Shown in pieces: positions 8,935 through 17,282 of a stretch of 53,098 nt of DNA; the stretch's first letter is position 1, and every line of letters begins with the position of its first letter. The notes under the pieces were generated by a model. It was given only the letters and a program-made list of their open reading frames with translations. It was not told the origin of the DNA and did not search any database. The stretch is from Caldilineaceae bacterium SB0661_bin_34. Its GTDB lineage: Bacteria; Chloroflexota; Anaerolineae; Caldilineales; Caldilineaceae. The stretch spans positions 1-53,098 of the forward strand of contig VXMJ01000031.1 of NCBI GenBank assembly GCA_009841145.1, read 5' to 3'. Made by a program: the position numbers and the translations under genes.

Positions 8935-9357
8935 TCAGACCGACGCCCCGGCTTGGGCCGCCTTGGCCCACAGCGGCCGGAACTTGTAACAGTAGTGGAC
9001 CTGTCCCTGCGGTCCGTCCTCCATCAGCTTGCGCGGCACCATTTCAACTTTCATGCCGATTTCGACCTCTTCGGCCTCGACATCCGTCAGCTGCGCCGTG
9101 AGCATGGGGCCCTCGTCGAGCTGGACCAGCGCCACCACATAGGGAGCTTGACTCTCGAAGCCTGCCGGAGGTTGGAACAGTGTGGTGTAGCTGAAGACCA
9201 TGCCGGTGCCATTGAACTTGTGGGCCGGCCCGGCAGGCTGATCGCAATGCGGACACACGTCGCGCGGCGGGAAAATGTGCTTGTCGCAGGCAGGACACAC
9301 TTCTCCAATCAGGCTGTAGCGCTGGTGTCGCGTGCGCCAACTGCTGGGCACAAACAT
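8935..9357 (-). CDS. DUF35-type zinc-ribbon/OB-fold acyl-CoA-associated protein
   Basis: 140 residues from ATG 9357, preceded by GGGAG. An N-terminal rubredoxin-like zinc ribbon (C21-x2-C24...C35-x2-C38) is followed by an OB-fold domain with the typical G-x-G-x-V-(F/Y)-S-Y-T-T...PY-V-V-A-L-V-Q-L-DEG pattern. Proteins of this class pair with thiolases or HMG-CoA-synthase-like enzymes and help channel acyl-CoA substrates. The thiolase lies 220 bp upstream in the same direction, the usual neighbourhood. An in-frame start further upstream (9432) exists but lacks a ribosome-binding site. Confidence 0.85.
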   Translation of the reverse strand: MFVPSSWRTRHQRYSLIGEVCPACDKHIFPPRDVCPHCDQPAGPAHKFNGTGMVFSYTTLFQPPAGFESQAPYVVALVQLDEGPMLTAQLTDVEAEEVEIGMKVEMVPRKLMEDGPQGQVHYCYKFRPLWAKAAQAGASV

Positions 9358-9577
9358 TTTTTCCCCGTCTCCCAATCCATGGACATCGCACTGTCGCGGA
9401 CGGCATGGATTGTGGGGAACCAAATCTGTCAAACACTGTCAGGACGCAAATTGGGCAGGTTTTGACGGATTCTTCGCCCGTTCCAAGGTTGTGCGCACCC
9501 ATCCGGCAACGGCTTGCCCGCCAATCCGCCAACCTGCCAAAACCTATCAGGCTGGCCGCGGTCGCAGATGTCCCGGT

Positions 9578-10741
9578 TCAGATTCCCAGGATGTGGGTAT
9601 AGACGCTGGCACCGCTACCGCCGATGTTTTGGATCATGCCCAGGGCAGCGTTGGGAACCTGATTGGGGCCTGCCAACCCCTGAAGTTGCTTGACTGCCTC
9701 GACTGCCTGATACACCCCTGTCGCACCCACCGGATGCCCCCGGCTTTTCAAGCCGCCTTGGGTCGAGACGGGCAGGTCTCCTTCAATGTCGATATATCCG
9801 TCCATGGCATAGCGCCACCCGGTACCCGGCTCCGCGTAGCCCACTGCTTCCAGGCTCATGGCGCCCAGAATCGAAAAGGCGTCATGCAGCTCAAGGAAGT
9901 CCACGTTGTCCAGGCCTGCGCCTGCCTGCGCAAGCGCTTGTTGCGTGCTGAGTTCCACGGCGGCCAGCCTGAGGGGATCCGAGCGATCATGGACCGCCAA
10001 CGTGTCGGTGGCCGCAGCACTGCCCAGAATGGTCACCGGGGCGACGTAGCGGGAACCGTCGGACAGGGACGAACTTCCCGCCGCACACAGGACCACCGCC
10101 GCGGCACCGTCGCAAATGGGACTGCTGTCGAGTACGCACAACGGGCTCGAGATAACCCGCGACCGGCTATAGTCCTCCTCGGTGATGGCATGCCGAAACA
10201 TCGCATGTGGATTGTGGCAGCCATTGCGGTGGGCATTGATGCTGAATCCCGCAAGACCTGTGTCGGGCACGTCGTATTGCCACACGTAGCGCTGCATCAT
10301 CAGTGCGTTGAGCGCCGTAAAGCTGACCCCTTGGAATGTTTCATAGACGGCGTCCGCAGCCATGCCGAGGGCGGCGGTTGTATCGTGCCCCAGAGTGTTG
10401 GTCATCTTCTCCACACCCAGCACCAGGACGCGGTCGTGCAAGCCGGAGGCCACCGCCGTATAGCCCATACGCAGGGCCGCGGCGCCGGATGCACAGGCCG
10501 CTTCGGTCTTGATCGCTTCAATGTTGCGCAGGCCGCTGAAATCGGCAACCGCTGCAGCCAGGTTCTCCTGACCCGATAGGGCTCCGCTCAGCATGTTGCC
10601 GACAAACAGGGCATCCACCGACTCGACGTGCGCATCCAGAAGAGCCGACGTCACGGCTTCGTGGGCCAGATGCAGGATGGACTTGTCCCAATGCTCGCCG
10701 ACTTCCGTCTGCCCCGTTCCTATGATGCACACTTTCTTCAT
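9578..10741 (-). CDS. Thiolase-superfamily acetyl-CoA acyltransferase (SCPx-like)
   Basis: 387 residues from ATG 10741, preceded by GAGGG. Thiolases make or break beta-ketoacyl-CoA bonds. The nucleophile Cys83 lies in EAACASGAAAL, the second-domain pattern GGLKSRGHPVGATG supplies the active-site His, and GGSGAS follows near the C-terminus. The separate DUF35 partner and the GHPVGATG form place it in the SCP-x/acetyl-CoA acetyltransferase group, often acting on branched, steroid or unusual acyl-CoAs. The exact substrate cannot be read from sequence. It may relate to lipid turnover, but it is separated from the PKS by 9 kb and several unrelated genes. Confidence 0.88.
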   Translation of the reverse strand: MKKVCIIGTGQTEVGEHWDKSILHLAHEAVTSALLDAHVESVDALFVGNMLSGALSGQENLAAAVADFSGLRNIEAIKTEAACASGAAALRMGYTAVASGLHDRVLVLGVEKMTNTLGHDTTAALGMAADAVYETFQGVSFTALNALMMQRYVWQYDVPDTGLAGFSINAHRNGCHNPHAMFRHAITEEDYSRSRVISSPLCVLDSSPICDGAAAVVLCAAGSSSLSDGSRYVAPVTILGSAAATDTLAVHDRSDPLRLAAVELSTQQALAQAGAGLDNVDFLELHDAFSILGAMSLEAVGYAEPGTGWRYAMDGYIDIEGDLPVSTQGGLKSRGHPVGATGVYQAVEAVKQLQGLAGPNQVPNAALGMIQNIGGSGASVYTHILGI

Positions 10742-11081
10742 GCCTGGATCCCTCTTCAGGGTGTCCTTGGACACCTCAAGAAGCCACGACGCACCCAACT
10801 CGCCGTGGCCGACGAACCGCCCCATTGTATTCAAGCAGTGCCCTGGTTGTTGGTGGGTGGGCACCTATATCAACGATCGCCTATCATTCCGATCGCCCCG
10901 CCTCTGCTTGCCATGCGGGAACTGCGGACGGCGGTCTACCGCGAGTCCCTTTTCTGCTCCATATACGCAGGCCGCAGCAACCTGATTGCAGGCAGGCACC
11001 CAAATCGACATCCTGAATTGTGTCCCGACACGGGGCCTTGCAGGACGCCACCACCAATTGGGCACCCAACGGTTGCCTCCC
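10742..11081. other. Divergent intergenic region
   Basis: 340 bases between the divergently transcribed thiolase and YvcK-family genes. It should hold both promoters, but no convincing -35/-10 pair stands out. A 7-bp hairpin (GGTGTCC/GGACACC) lies just upstream of the thiolase ribosome-binding site. No coding sequence is evident. Confidence 0.4.
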
Positions 11082-12038
11082 ATGGCCAAGGACATCAAGA
11101 TTGCAGCCATTGGCGGCGGCACCGGTCTGCCGGTCCTCCTGCGCGGCCTCAAACACTACACGGGAGACATCACGGCCATCGTCACGGTTGCCGACGACGG
11201 AGGCAGTTCCGGCAAGCTGACGGAATCCACCGGCATGCTCCCGCCGGGGGACTTCCGCAACAACATCGCGGCCCTCAGCGAATCGGAAGAGCTGTTTCAA
11301 CTTCTGCTGCAATACCGATTCGGAGACAAGGAAGGATTGGGCGGCCACGCGTTCGGCAACCTGTTGATCACGGCCATGTCCGCCATCTACGGAAGCTTCG
11401 AGGATGGCATCCTCAACACCAGCCGCGTCCTGGCCGTCCGGGGTCGGGTCCTGCCCAGCACCTTGGAGGCTGTCACTTTGTGCGCCGAAGTGGCGGCCAA
11501 CGAACCCGCGGTCGCAGGCACCGACCTCAGACACGTGCGCGGCGAAAGCAACCTGAGCCAGACCCACGGCCGCATCCGAAGACTGTCCCTGGACCCCGTC
11601 CAGGCCCGCGCGTTTCCCGGTGCGATCGAAGCCATCCTGCGGGCCGACCTGATCGTGGCGGGTCCCGGCAGCTTCTTCACCAGCACCATGCCCAACCTCA
11701 TTGTGGAAGGGATTCGCGCCGCGCTGCTGGCGGCCAAGGCCCCCAAGGTGTTCGTGGCCAACATCCTCAACCAGGAGGGCGAAACCGACGGTTTCACGCT
11801 GGTCGACTATCTTCAATGCCTTGACCGCCACGGATTGGGCATGTTCACCCATGTAGTAGTCAACAACCGGCGCCTGACGTCCGGAAACTGGCCCAACCTT
11901 GAATGGATTCAAGGTTGGGCCAAGGAAGGGCACATCGATGCCCAATGCGTGGAAGCAGACCTGATTGACGACCAGGTGCCTTGGCGCCACGATGCCCGCA
12001 AGCTGGCCCGGACCGTGATGGCAATGGTGGATGCGTGA
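11082..12038 (+). CDS. yvcK: YvcK/CofD-family protein (gluconeogenesis factor-like)
   Basis: 318 residues, the usual length for the family. N-terminal IAAIGGGTGLPVLLRGLK and IVTVADDGGSSG are the nucleotide-sugar-binding signatures of YvcK, followed by the conserved LPPGDFRNNI. Family members bind UDP-sugars and are needed for growth on gluconeogenic carbon and for cell shape in Firmicutes; they share the CofD 2-phospholactate transferase fold but usually lack that reaction. The glycolytic operon begins 2.5 kb downstream, beyond the mobile elements. ATG 11082 was chosen by family alignment; no Shine-Dalgarno is apparent. The codons near residue 275 hold a 34-base hairpin (11889-11922). Confidence 0.9.
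   Translation: MAKDIKIAAIGGGTGLPVLLRGLKHYTGDITAIVTVADDGGSSGKLTESTGMLPPGDFRNNIAALSESEELFQLLLQYRFGDKEGLGGHAFGNLLITAMSAIYGSFEDGILNTSRVLAVRGRVLPSTLEAVTLCAEVAANEPAVAGTDLRHVRGESNLSQTHGRIRRLSLDPVQARAFPGAIEAILRADLIVAGPGSFFTSTMPNLIVEGIRAALLAAKAPKVFVANILNQEGETDGFTLVDYLQCLDRHGLGMFTHVVVNNRRLTSGNWPNLEWIQGWAKEGHIDAQCVEADLIDDQVPWRHDARKLARTVMAMVDA
11889..11922. repeat. Perfect 15-bp inverted repeat inside yvcK
   Basis: Arms TGGCCCAACCTTGAA and its exact complement flank a 4-nt loop, TGGA. It lies in frame within codons reading NWPNLEWIQGWAKEG and has no T-tract, so it is not a standard terminator. Confidence 0.85.
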
Positions 12039-12196
12039 ACCGGGATGAAACCTGCACGGGCCGCAATCGGACCCGTCACTGCGGGAAGCGATGCTGTAGG
12101 GGACCGGTGCCCCGAATGGGTCCGGTTCCGTATAATCTACAAGGGCGTGCACACGCCTTGGCGTCCGTGCGGCAACATGTCCATCTGGGGCAGGAT

Positions 12197-12446
12197 CATC
12201 TTGCGGCACTGTTTCACTTTCGTTGATTTTGACCAAGAGCCATGGGGGCGAGTGGTCACACCGCGCTGAATGGCATCAACACAGTCGGTACGAGACGCGA
12301 TGGAACGCAAGGAACCGACCCGTTGAAAGTGGCTTATACGGACATATACGGCTTCCTTTTCCTTGAAGCCAGCCGACCACCAGGACCGTGCAAAAGGAGC
12401 CGTTCAGGTGGACCTGAACGGTTTTCAACGAAAGTGAAACAGTGCC
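12197..12446. mobile_element. MITE-like element with 22-bp terminal inverted repeats
   Basis: 12205-12226 and 12425-12446 are exact reverse complements (22 of 22), framing a 242-bp non-coding segment. The left repeat and its flank (12197-12227) match 4158-4188 next to the transposase fragment at 27 of 31 bases. Inside lies a 9-bp hairpin CCGTTCAGG/CCTGAACGG at 12400-12421 followed by TTTTC. No target duplication is obvious. It looks like a non-autonomous derivative of the same IS family as the 4.2-kb remnant. Confidence 0.6.
12400..12425 (+). terminator. Hairpin with short T-tract inside the MITE-like element
   Basis: A 9-bp perfect stem, CCGTTCAGG/CCTGAACGG, with loop TGGA, is followed by TTTTC on the plus strand. 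It could stop readthrough from yvcK into tnpA. Confidence 0.45.
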
Positions 12447-12465
12447 CCCGTGGTATCCTGTGGAT

Positions 12466-13048
12466 ATGAACATCTACCGGGCGGCCGTGTTCGCGGCCAA
12501 GATTGGGGTCCACAAGAACACGGTCAAGGTTTGGAGCCTGAACGGCCAGTGGCCGGACCGCCACACGCCGGTCAGCCACCGCCACTGCACGGATGCGGAC
12601 ATGGAGCGGGTCTCCGAGCCCGGGCGCACCGTGGTCTACGGCCGCGTGTCCAGCCGGGCACAACGGGACGATCGGCGGTCGCAACAGCAGGCGATGGAGA
12701 CGTTCTGTCTGGGGGCGGACCTGGCGATGGACAAGGGGCTGACCGAAATCGGCGGTGGCCTGGACTTCCAGCGGCCTGTGTTCCGTTCGTTGATGGAACG
12801 GATGGAGAACCGCGAACTGGGCCTCCTGCCGGTAGCCCGCAAGGACTCTCTGCCTGTACGGGTTTGACGGGTTCGCGTACTTCGCCGACACCCACGGATG
12901 CGAGATCCGCGTGGTTAACCAGCCGTCCCTGTCCCCGCAGGCGGAGTGGGTCGAGGACCTGATAGCCGTGGTTCACACCTTCTCCTGCCGCCTGTACGGG
13001 TTGCACCGGTACCGGAAGCAGATCCGGGAAGTCGCCGTCGATGGCTGA
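12466..13048 (+). pseudogene. tnpA: IS607-type serine recombinase, frameshifted
   Basis: The N-terminal half has a MerR-like helix-turn-helix (RAAVFAAKIGVHKNTVKVW) and then the serine-recombinase start VVYGRVSSRAQRDDRRSQQQ with the catalytic Ser at about residue 62. The frame stops at 12867 after ARKDSLPVRV. From about 12848 a second frame continues the family sequence: LCLYGFDGFAYFADTHGCEI, then NQPSLSPQAEWVEDL and LYGLHRYRKQI, to TGA 13048. One net +1 (or -2) shift within 12843-12860 therefore breaks the gene. The restored product would be about 193 residues, normal for IS607 TnpA. Its stop overlaps the tnpB start by 8 nt, the usual IS607 arrangement. Confidence 0.85.
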
Positions 13049-14468
13049 GAAGGTCACGCGCGTACTTCACAGCCAGGGGCTGAACGCAGCCAAGTACGAC
13101 CGGCTGTCCGACATGGCCGCGCGGTGCGGCCGGGTGCGGTCGGACGCGTGGCAACGGTGCAGCGGGGTGGCCACGGTCCTGCAATCCCCCTACGAGATCC
13201 GCGATGCCTGGATGGCGGAGGGCTGTGACTGGCACGGGCTGCCCGCGCGTCTGGGCAAGGCTACGCTGGCCGACGCCTTGGGGGACATCGATGCGGCGCG
13301 GGAGGCGGCCAAGGTGCCGGTCAAGAAGGCCATCCGGCACCGCACGCGGGGCGACAAGGCCGAACGCGAGCGTCTGTACCGCCTGCTCAAGCAGAACCGC
13401 TGGACCGAGGATCCGTTCCTGCACCGGCAGATGCGGAAGCAGTGGCGCGGCGGCCGGTCCCATGTGACGAACCAGATCGTGGCCGACGCCGGCTCCTACA
13501 CCACCAAGGTCTGGCACGACCGGGCCTGGGTGTACCTCCAGGGTTTGGAACGCGGCCAACGCATTGCCATTCCGCTCAAGGGCACACACCTGCCCTCCGG
13601 CACCCTCCGCATCCTCCTGCGGGACAACGAGCAGGTGGAAGTCCACTATGCGGTGGACGAGACCCGGGTGTGCAGCACGCGTCCCTGCGGGGAGGCCACG
13701 GTCGGGGTGGACAAGGGCTACACCGAAGCCTACACGGACAGCGACGGGACGCGCCACGGCGAGGGTCTGGGCGACCTGTTGTCCGCCGAGAGCGACCGGC
13801 GCAAGGTCAAGGGAACACGGCGCAATCACCTCCGGGACACCGAGCAGAAGCACCGGGCCAAGGGCAACCACCGCAAGGCCGACACCATCCGGAAGAACAA
13901 TCTCGGCAACCAAAAGAGGAACCGGCGGCGGACCCTGCACCACAGGCAGGTGCGCGACCACCTCTGCCAGGCCGCCCACACCGTCGTGGACAAGGCCGGC
14001 ACGATCGCCTGCGAGGACCTGTCCGCACACATGAAGTCCGCCCCGTACCGCCACAGGGACACCAACCGCCGTCTGAGCGGCTGGGTCAAGGGCGTGATGG
14101 CGGACACCCTAACCTCGATATCTCGGCGCAGAGGTTCTGCGCCGGCATTGGTCAATCCGGCCTACACATCGCAAATCGACTCCCGCACCGGCCTGTTGCA
14201 GGGCCGTCGTCGCTGGGACCGGTTTTACTGTTGCGACGGGGTTGTGCTGGACGCGGACGTCAATGCCGCCTGCAACATTCTGGCGAGGCTGTACGATGAG
14301 GAGATTACGTTGTACATGCCCTACAGGGACGTGCGCGCCCTGCTCGCGGAACGAACCAGGACAGCGGTGGGGACTGCTCCACCCGGACTCGAGTTGCGGG
14401 GGCTTGCAACACCGTCCCCATCAACCGAGAGCGAATTACCCACGCCGGTACAGGAATGTATCGGTTAA
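13041..14468 (+). CDS. tnpB: TnpB-family RNA-guided nuclease of IS607-type element
   Basis: 475 residues. The RuvC-like triad is intact: Asp224 in VGVDKGYTEAY, Glu325 in IACEDLSAH and Asp406 in LDADVNAACNILAR. An N-terminal helix-rich region (1-140) corresponds to the REC/wedge part. The usual C-terminal zinc ribbon is degenerate: NPAYTSQIDSRTG replaces the first CxxC, and FYCCDG keeps only part of the second. I recall this as typical of one IS607-associated TnpB subgroup. TnpB proteins use a guide RNA from the element's right end to cut DNA at the donor site. That RNA would overlap the 3' end of this gene; the gap start lies only 21 bp beyond. Confidence 0.9.
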   Translation: MAEKVTRVLHSQGLNAAKYDRLSDMAARCGRVRSDAWQRCSGVATVLQSPYEIRDAWMAEGCDWHGLPARLGKATLADALGDIDAAREAAKVPVKKAIRHRTRGDKAERERLYRLLKQNRWTEDPFLHRQMRKQWRGGRSHVTNQIVADAGSYTTKVWHDRAWVYLQGLERGQRIAIPLKGTHLPSGTLRILLRDNEQVEVHYAVDETRVCSTRPCGEATVGVDKGYTEAYTDSDGTRHGEGLGDLLSAESDRRKVKGTRRNHLRDTEQKHRAKGNHRKADTIRKNNLGNQKRNRRRTLHHRQVRDHLCQAAHTVVDKAGTIACEDLSAHMKSAPYRHRDTNRRLSGWVKGVMADTLTSISRRRGSAPALVNPAYTSQIDSRTGLLQGRRRWDRFYCCDGVVLDADVNAACNILARLYDEEITLYMPYRDVRALLAERTRTAVGTAPPGLELRGLATPSPSTESELPTPVQECIG

Positions 14469-14489
14469 AGGAACAGCAGGAATCCGACC

Positions 14490-15497
14490 ATGTTTCGAGT
14501 TGCAATCAACGGCTTCGGTCGCATTGGCCGGCAGGTCACCAAAGCCATCCTCGACACCTACCCTGAAGACCTTCAGATTGTGGCCATCAACGACCTAGGC
14601 GATGTCGGTGCCTTTGCCCACCTGTTCAAGTACGACACCAACTACGGCCGCTACGACGGTGAGGTGGAGTACCAGGATGGATCCCTGGTCATCAACGGCA
14701 ACCTCATCACGCTGTGCAACGAGCGCAACCCGGCAGATCTGCCGTGGAAGGATCTGGGGATTGACGTGGTCGTCGAAAGCACGGGCGTCTTCACCGACCG
14801 CGACAAGGCCGAACTGCACTTGGCTGCCGGTGCCCGCAAGGTCATCATCAGTGCGCCTGCCAAGGGCGAGGCTCTGACCGTGTGCCTGGGAGTCAACGAA
14901 GATGTCTACGATGCCGCCAGCCACCACGTACTGAGCAACGCCAGCTGCACGACCAACTGCCTGGCTCCGGCGGCCAAGGTAGTGAGCGATACGTTCGGCA
15001 TCAAGATGGGCCTCATGACCACCGTCCATGCCTACACGGGCGATCAGCACATCCTGGACCTGTTCCACTCCGACATGCGGAGGGCGCGGGCCGCGGCCAT
15101 GAGCATCATTCCGACGACCACCGGCGCCGCCAAGGCGGTCTCACTGGTGGTTCCGGAACTGCAGGGCAAGTTCGACGGCATGGCCATGCGCGTGCCCACC
15201 TCCACCGTGAGCGTGGTTGACTTCGTGGCCGAGACGGAACGCCCAGGCACCACCGAGGAACTGCTGGCTGCATTCGATGAGGCGGCCGCGGGTCCCATGA
15301 AGGGCATCCTGGCTGTCAACCGCGATCCCCTGGTCAGCATCGACTTCAAGGGCGACGCCCACAGCAGCACAGTCGACGCCGAGTTCACCGCCTTCTACGG
15401 AAACCTGGTAAAAGTCGTGACTTGGTACGACAACGAGTGGGCCTACAGCAAACGCGTAGCCGATCTCGTCAACTTCCTGCGCCTGCAGGGTGACTGA
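14490..15497 (+). CDS. gap: Glyceraldehyde-3-phosphate dehydrogenase, type I
   Basis: 335 residues, standard length. Oxidises and phosphorylates glyceraldehyde 3-phosphate to 1,3-bisphosphoglycerate in glycolysis. The Rossmann motif INGFGRIGR lies at 6-14, the catalytic Cys153 in [12 protein letters not shown], and the base His180 in [10 protein letters not shown]. Asp35 in AINDL suggests NAD+ rather than NADP+. The ATG follows AGCAGGA. It heads gap-pgk-orf-tpiA; the IS607 element ends immediately upstream, so the ancestral promoter has probably been displaced or replaced. Confidence 0.97.
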   Translation: MFRVAINGFGRIGRQVTKAILDTYPEDLQIVAINDLGDVGAFAHLFKYDTNYGRYDGEVEYQDGSLVINGNLITLCNERNPADLPWKDLGIDVVVESTGVFTDRDKAELHLAAGARKVIISAPAKGEALTVCLGVNEDVYDAASHHVLSNASCTTNCLAPAAKVVSDTFGIKMGLMTTVHAYTGDQHILDLFHSDMRRARAAAMSIIPTTTGAAKAVSLVVPELQGKFDGMAMRVPTSTVSVVDFVAETERPGTTEELLAAFDEAAAGPMKGILAVNRDPLVSIDFKGDAHSSTVDAEFTAFYGNLVKVVTWYDNEWAYSKRVADLVNFLRLQGD

Positions 15498-15550
15498 GGC
15501 GAATACGATCCCATTTGGGTAACGGGACCGGTAACCCCAACTGAATCAGC

Positions 15551-16717
15551 GTGACCTTCAAAACGGTACGCGACATCGACTGGTCGGGCCGGCAAGCCCT
15601 GGTGAGGGTCGATTTCAATGTGCCCCTCGATCGCGAGGGTGCCATTACCGACGATTCGCGCATTCTGGCATCGGTGCCCACCATCAGATACCTGTTGGAC
15701 CGCGGTGCTTCGGTCTGCCTGATGAGCCACTTGGGCCGGCCACGGTCCAAGGAAGATGCGCAGTTCACCCTCGCGCCCGTGGCGGACCGCCTGAGCCGGA
15801 TCCTTGGCTGCGAGGTTCCGCTGATCAAGGACCTGTCCGCACCGCCGGTCATGCGGAGTCCTGGGGCGGTAACACTGCTGGAGAATACGCGGTTTGAACC
15901 TGGCGAGACCAGGAACGATCCCGCCTTCGCCCAAGTCCTGAGCCAATTCGGCGATGTTTATGTAAATGATGCGTTTGGCAGCCTGCACAGGGCCCACGCC
16001 TCCACGGAGGGTGTCGGGCATCTGCTTCCCGCCGTGGCCGGTCTGTTGGTGGAAACGGAGTTGCACTGGCTATCTCCCTTGCTTGACAACCCGCAGCGAC
16101 CGGCGCTCGCCATCATGGGAGGCGCCAAAATCAGCGACAAGGTTAGCGTCATCCGGAACCTGCTTCGACACATGGACGATGTGCTGGTGGGAGGCGGCAT
16201 GGCCAACACGTTCCTCGCGGCGCAGGGCCGCGCCACAGGCAAGAGCCTGGTTCAGGCCGAAGCACTGGACACGGCACGGGACCTGCTGGCCGACTTTGGT
16301 GAGCGTCTCCACTTGCCTGTGGATCTCGTCGTTGCCAAGGAGCTCGACAGCACGGCGGAGCGCAAGACCGTGCCTGCGGATGGCATCGAAGAAGACTGGA
16401 TGGCGCTGGACATCGGACCCGCCACGGTGGCCCACTACGCAAATCGCCTGGCTCCGGCGCGTACCGTATTCTGGAACGGCCCAATGGGAGTTTGTGAAGT
16501 CAAGCCATTCAACCAAGGCACCAATGCCCTCGCGGAAATCCTGGGCGGTTTGCCCGAAACCCGATCCGTTGTGGGCGGTGGCGACGGCGTGGCCGCCATC
16601 CGCCAGGCCGGCATGGAAGATGCCATTGGCCATCTCTCCACTGGAGGCGGAGCCTGCCTGGAATATCTCGCTGGTACCAAGTTGCCTGGTCTGGCCGTTC
16701 TGACGGGGTCGGGATAA
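15551..16717 (+). CDS. pgk: Phosphoglycerate kinase
   Basis: 388 residues from a GTG start, normal for bacterial PGK. Transfers phosphate from 1,3-bisphosphoglycerate to ADP. Signatures in order: RVDFNVPL (19-26), [42 protein letters not shown], the nucleotide-binding [19 protein letters not shown] and [13 protein letters not shown]. The GTG was chosen because it begins the family N-terminus ([20 protein letters not shown]); no strong Shine-Dalgarno is visible. It lies 53 bp after gap and 2 bp before the next gene. Confidence 0.97.
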   Translation: MTFKTVRDIDWSGRQALVRVDFNVPLDREGAITDDSRILASVPTIRYLLDRGASVCLMSHLGRPRSKEDAQFTLAPVADRLSRILGCEVPLIKDLSAPPVMRSPGAVTLLENTRFEPGETRNDPAFAQVLSQFGDVYVNDAFGSLHRAHASTEGVGHLLPAVAGLLVETELHWLSPLLDNPQRPALAIMGGAKISDKVSVIRNLLRHMDDVLVGGGMANTFLAAQGRATGKSLVQAEALDTARDLLADFGERLHLPVDLVVAKELDSTAERKTVPADGIEEDWMALDIGPATVAHYANRLAPARTVFWNGPMGVCEVKPFNQGTNALAEILGGLPETRSVVGGGDGVAAIRQAGMEDAIGHLSTGGGACLEYLAGTKLPGLAVLTGSG

Positions 16718-16719
16718 TC

Positions 16720-17079
16720 ATGGGGTTCTTGAGCAAACTGCGCGGCTGGCTCGGAGGCGGAGGCGGCTCCGGCCGCTTCCTGGAGATCTACGCCCTGAAC
16801 TTCCGGTGCCAGGAACCGCTGTCCACCCGTATCGACATGTACAACGACCCGAGCCCGGTGGAGGAAGGATCTGGTGTGAAAGGAGCCGAGTACTATGTCA
16901 GGAAGGTGGTTTCGACCTCTGGCGACCAGCGGTGCTTCGACTCCTGTGAAATCCAGATCTGGCTGAACAGCCGCCGGCAGGAAGTCAACCGGGAAATCGC
17001 GGGTGGCAAGTTCCTGTCCGCCGAAGAGTACGCGGAAGCGCAAGCCGACTTCCAGCGGCGCATCCGGAACTCCGACTGA
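16720..17079 (+). CDS. Small conserved-looking protein in the glycolytic operon
   Basis: 119 residues of unknown function. It starts MGFLSKLRGWLGGGGG, a short amphipathic helix with a Gly-rich hinge, followed by a compact mixed domain (about 20-119) with three cysteines (Cys30, Cys72, Cys76). There is no signal peptide or membrane helix. The ATG lies 2 bp past the pgk stop, so translation is probably coupled. The position between pgk and tpiA suggests a role tied to central metabolism, but nothing in the sequence shows one. Confidence 0.75.
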   Translation: MGFLSKLRGWLGGGGGSGRFLEIYALNFRCQEPLSTRIDMYNDPSPVEEGSGVKGAEYYVRKVVSTSGDQRCFDSCEIQIWLNSRRQEVNREIAGGKFLSAEEYAEAQADFQRRIRNSD

Positions 17080-17282
17080 TTGATCATCCGGGTGCCTGTC
17101 GGTTGTTCCGAACCGCGTTGGGCAGCGGGACCCGGGATGGAAACCTCCGGCAACTTTCCGAAAAACGTTGAGATGTGTGCCGGCTTTGAGTCCGCGTGCG
17201 GTCACCTGCCATGACCCCGCCCGGTCAAACAGGCGTACCGGCATCTCCCAACCTGAGAACTACACCCTGAGAGGCACTCCCC

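Larger units (their letters stand above)
12039..12465. other. Non-coding stretch between yvcK and tnpA
   Basis: 427 bases with no credible gene. The first ~155 bases show no clear signal. The rest is occupied by the MITE-like element listed separately, followed by 19 bases before the tnpA start. Confidence 0.5.

Noticed and set aside
10884..12236. 450-codon minus-strand frame opposite yvcK
   Set aside because: Mirror of a conserved plus-strand gene. No recognisable domain, and it crosses the intergenic region and part of the MITE-like element.
12915..14054. 379-codon minus-strand frame opposite tnpB
   Set aside because: Shadow of the TnpB coding strand, with no motif and Val/Leu/Pro-rich composition.
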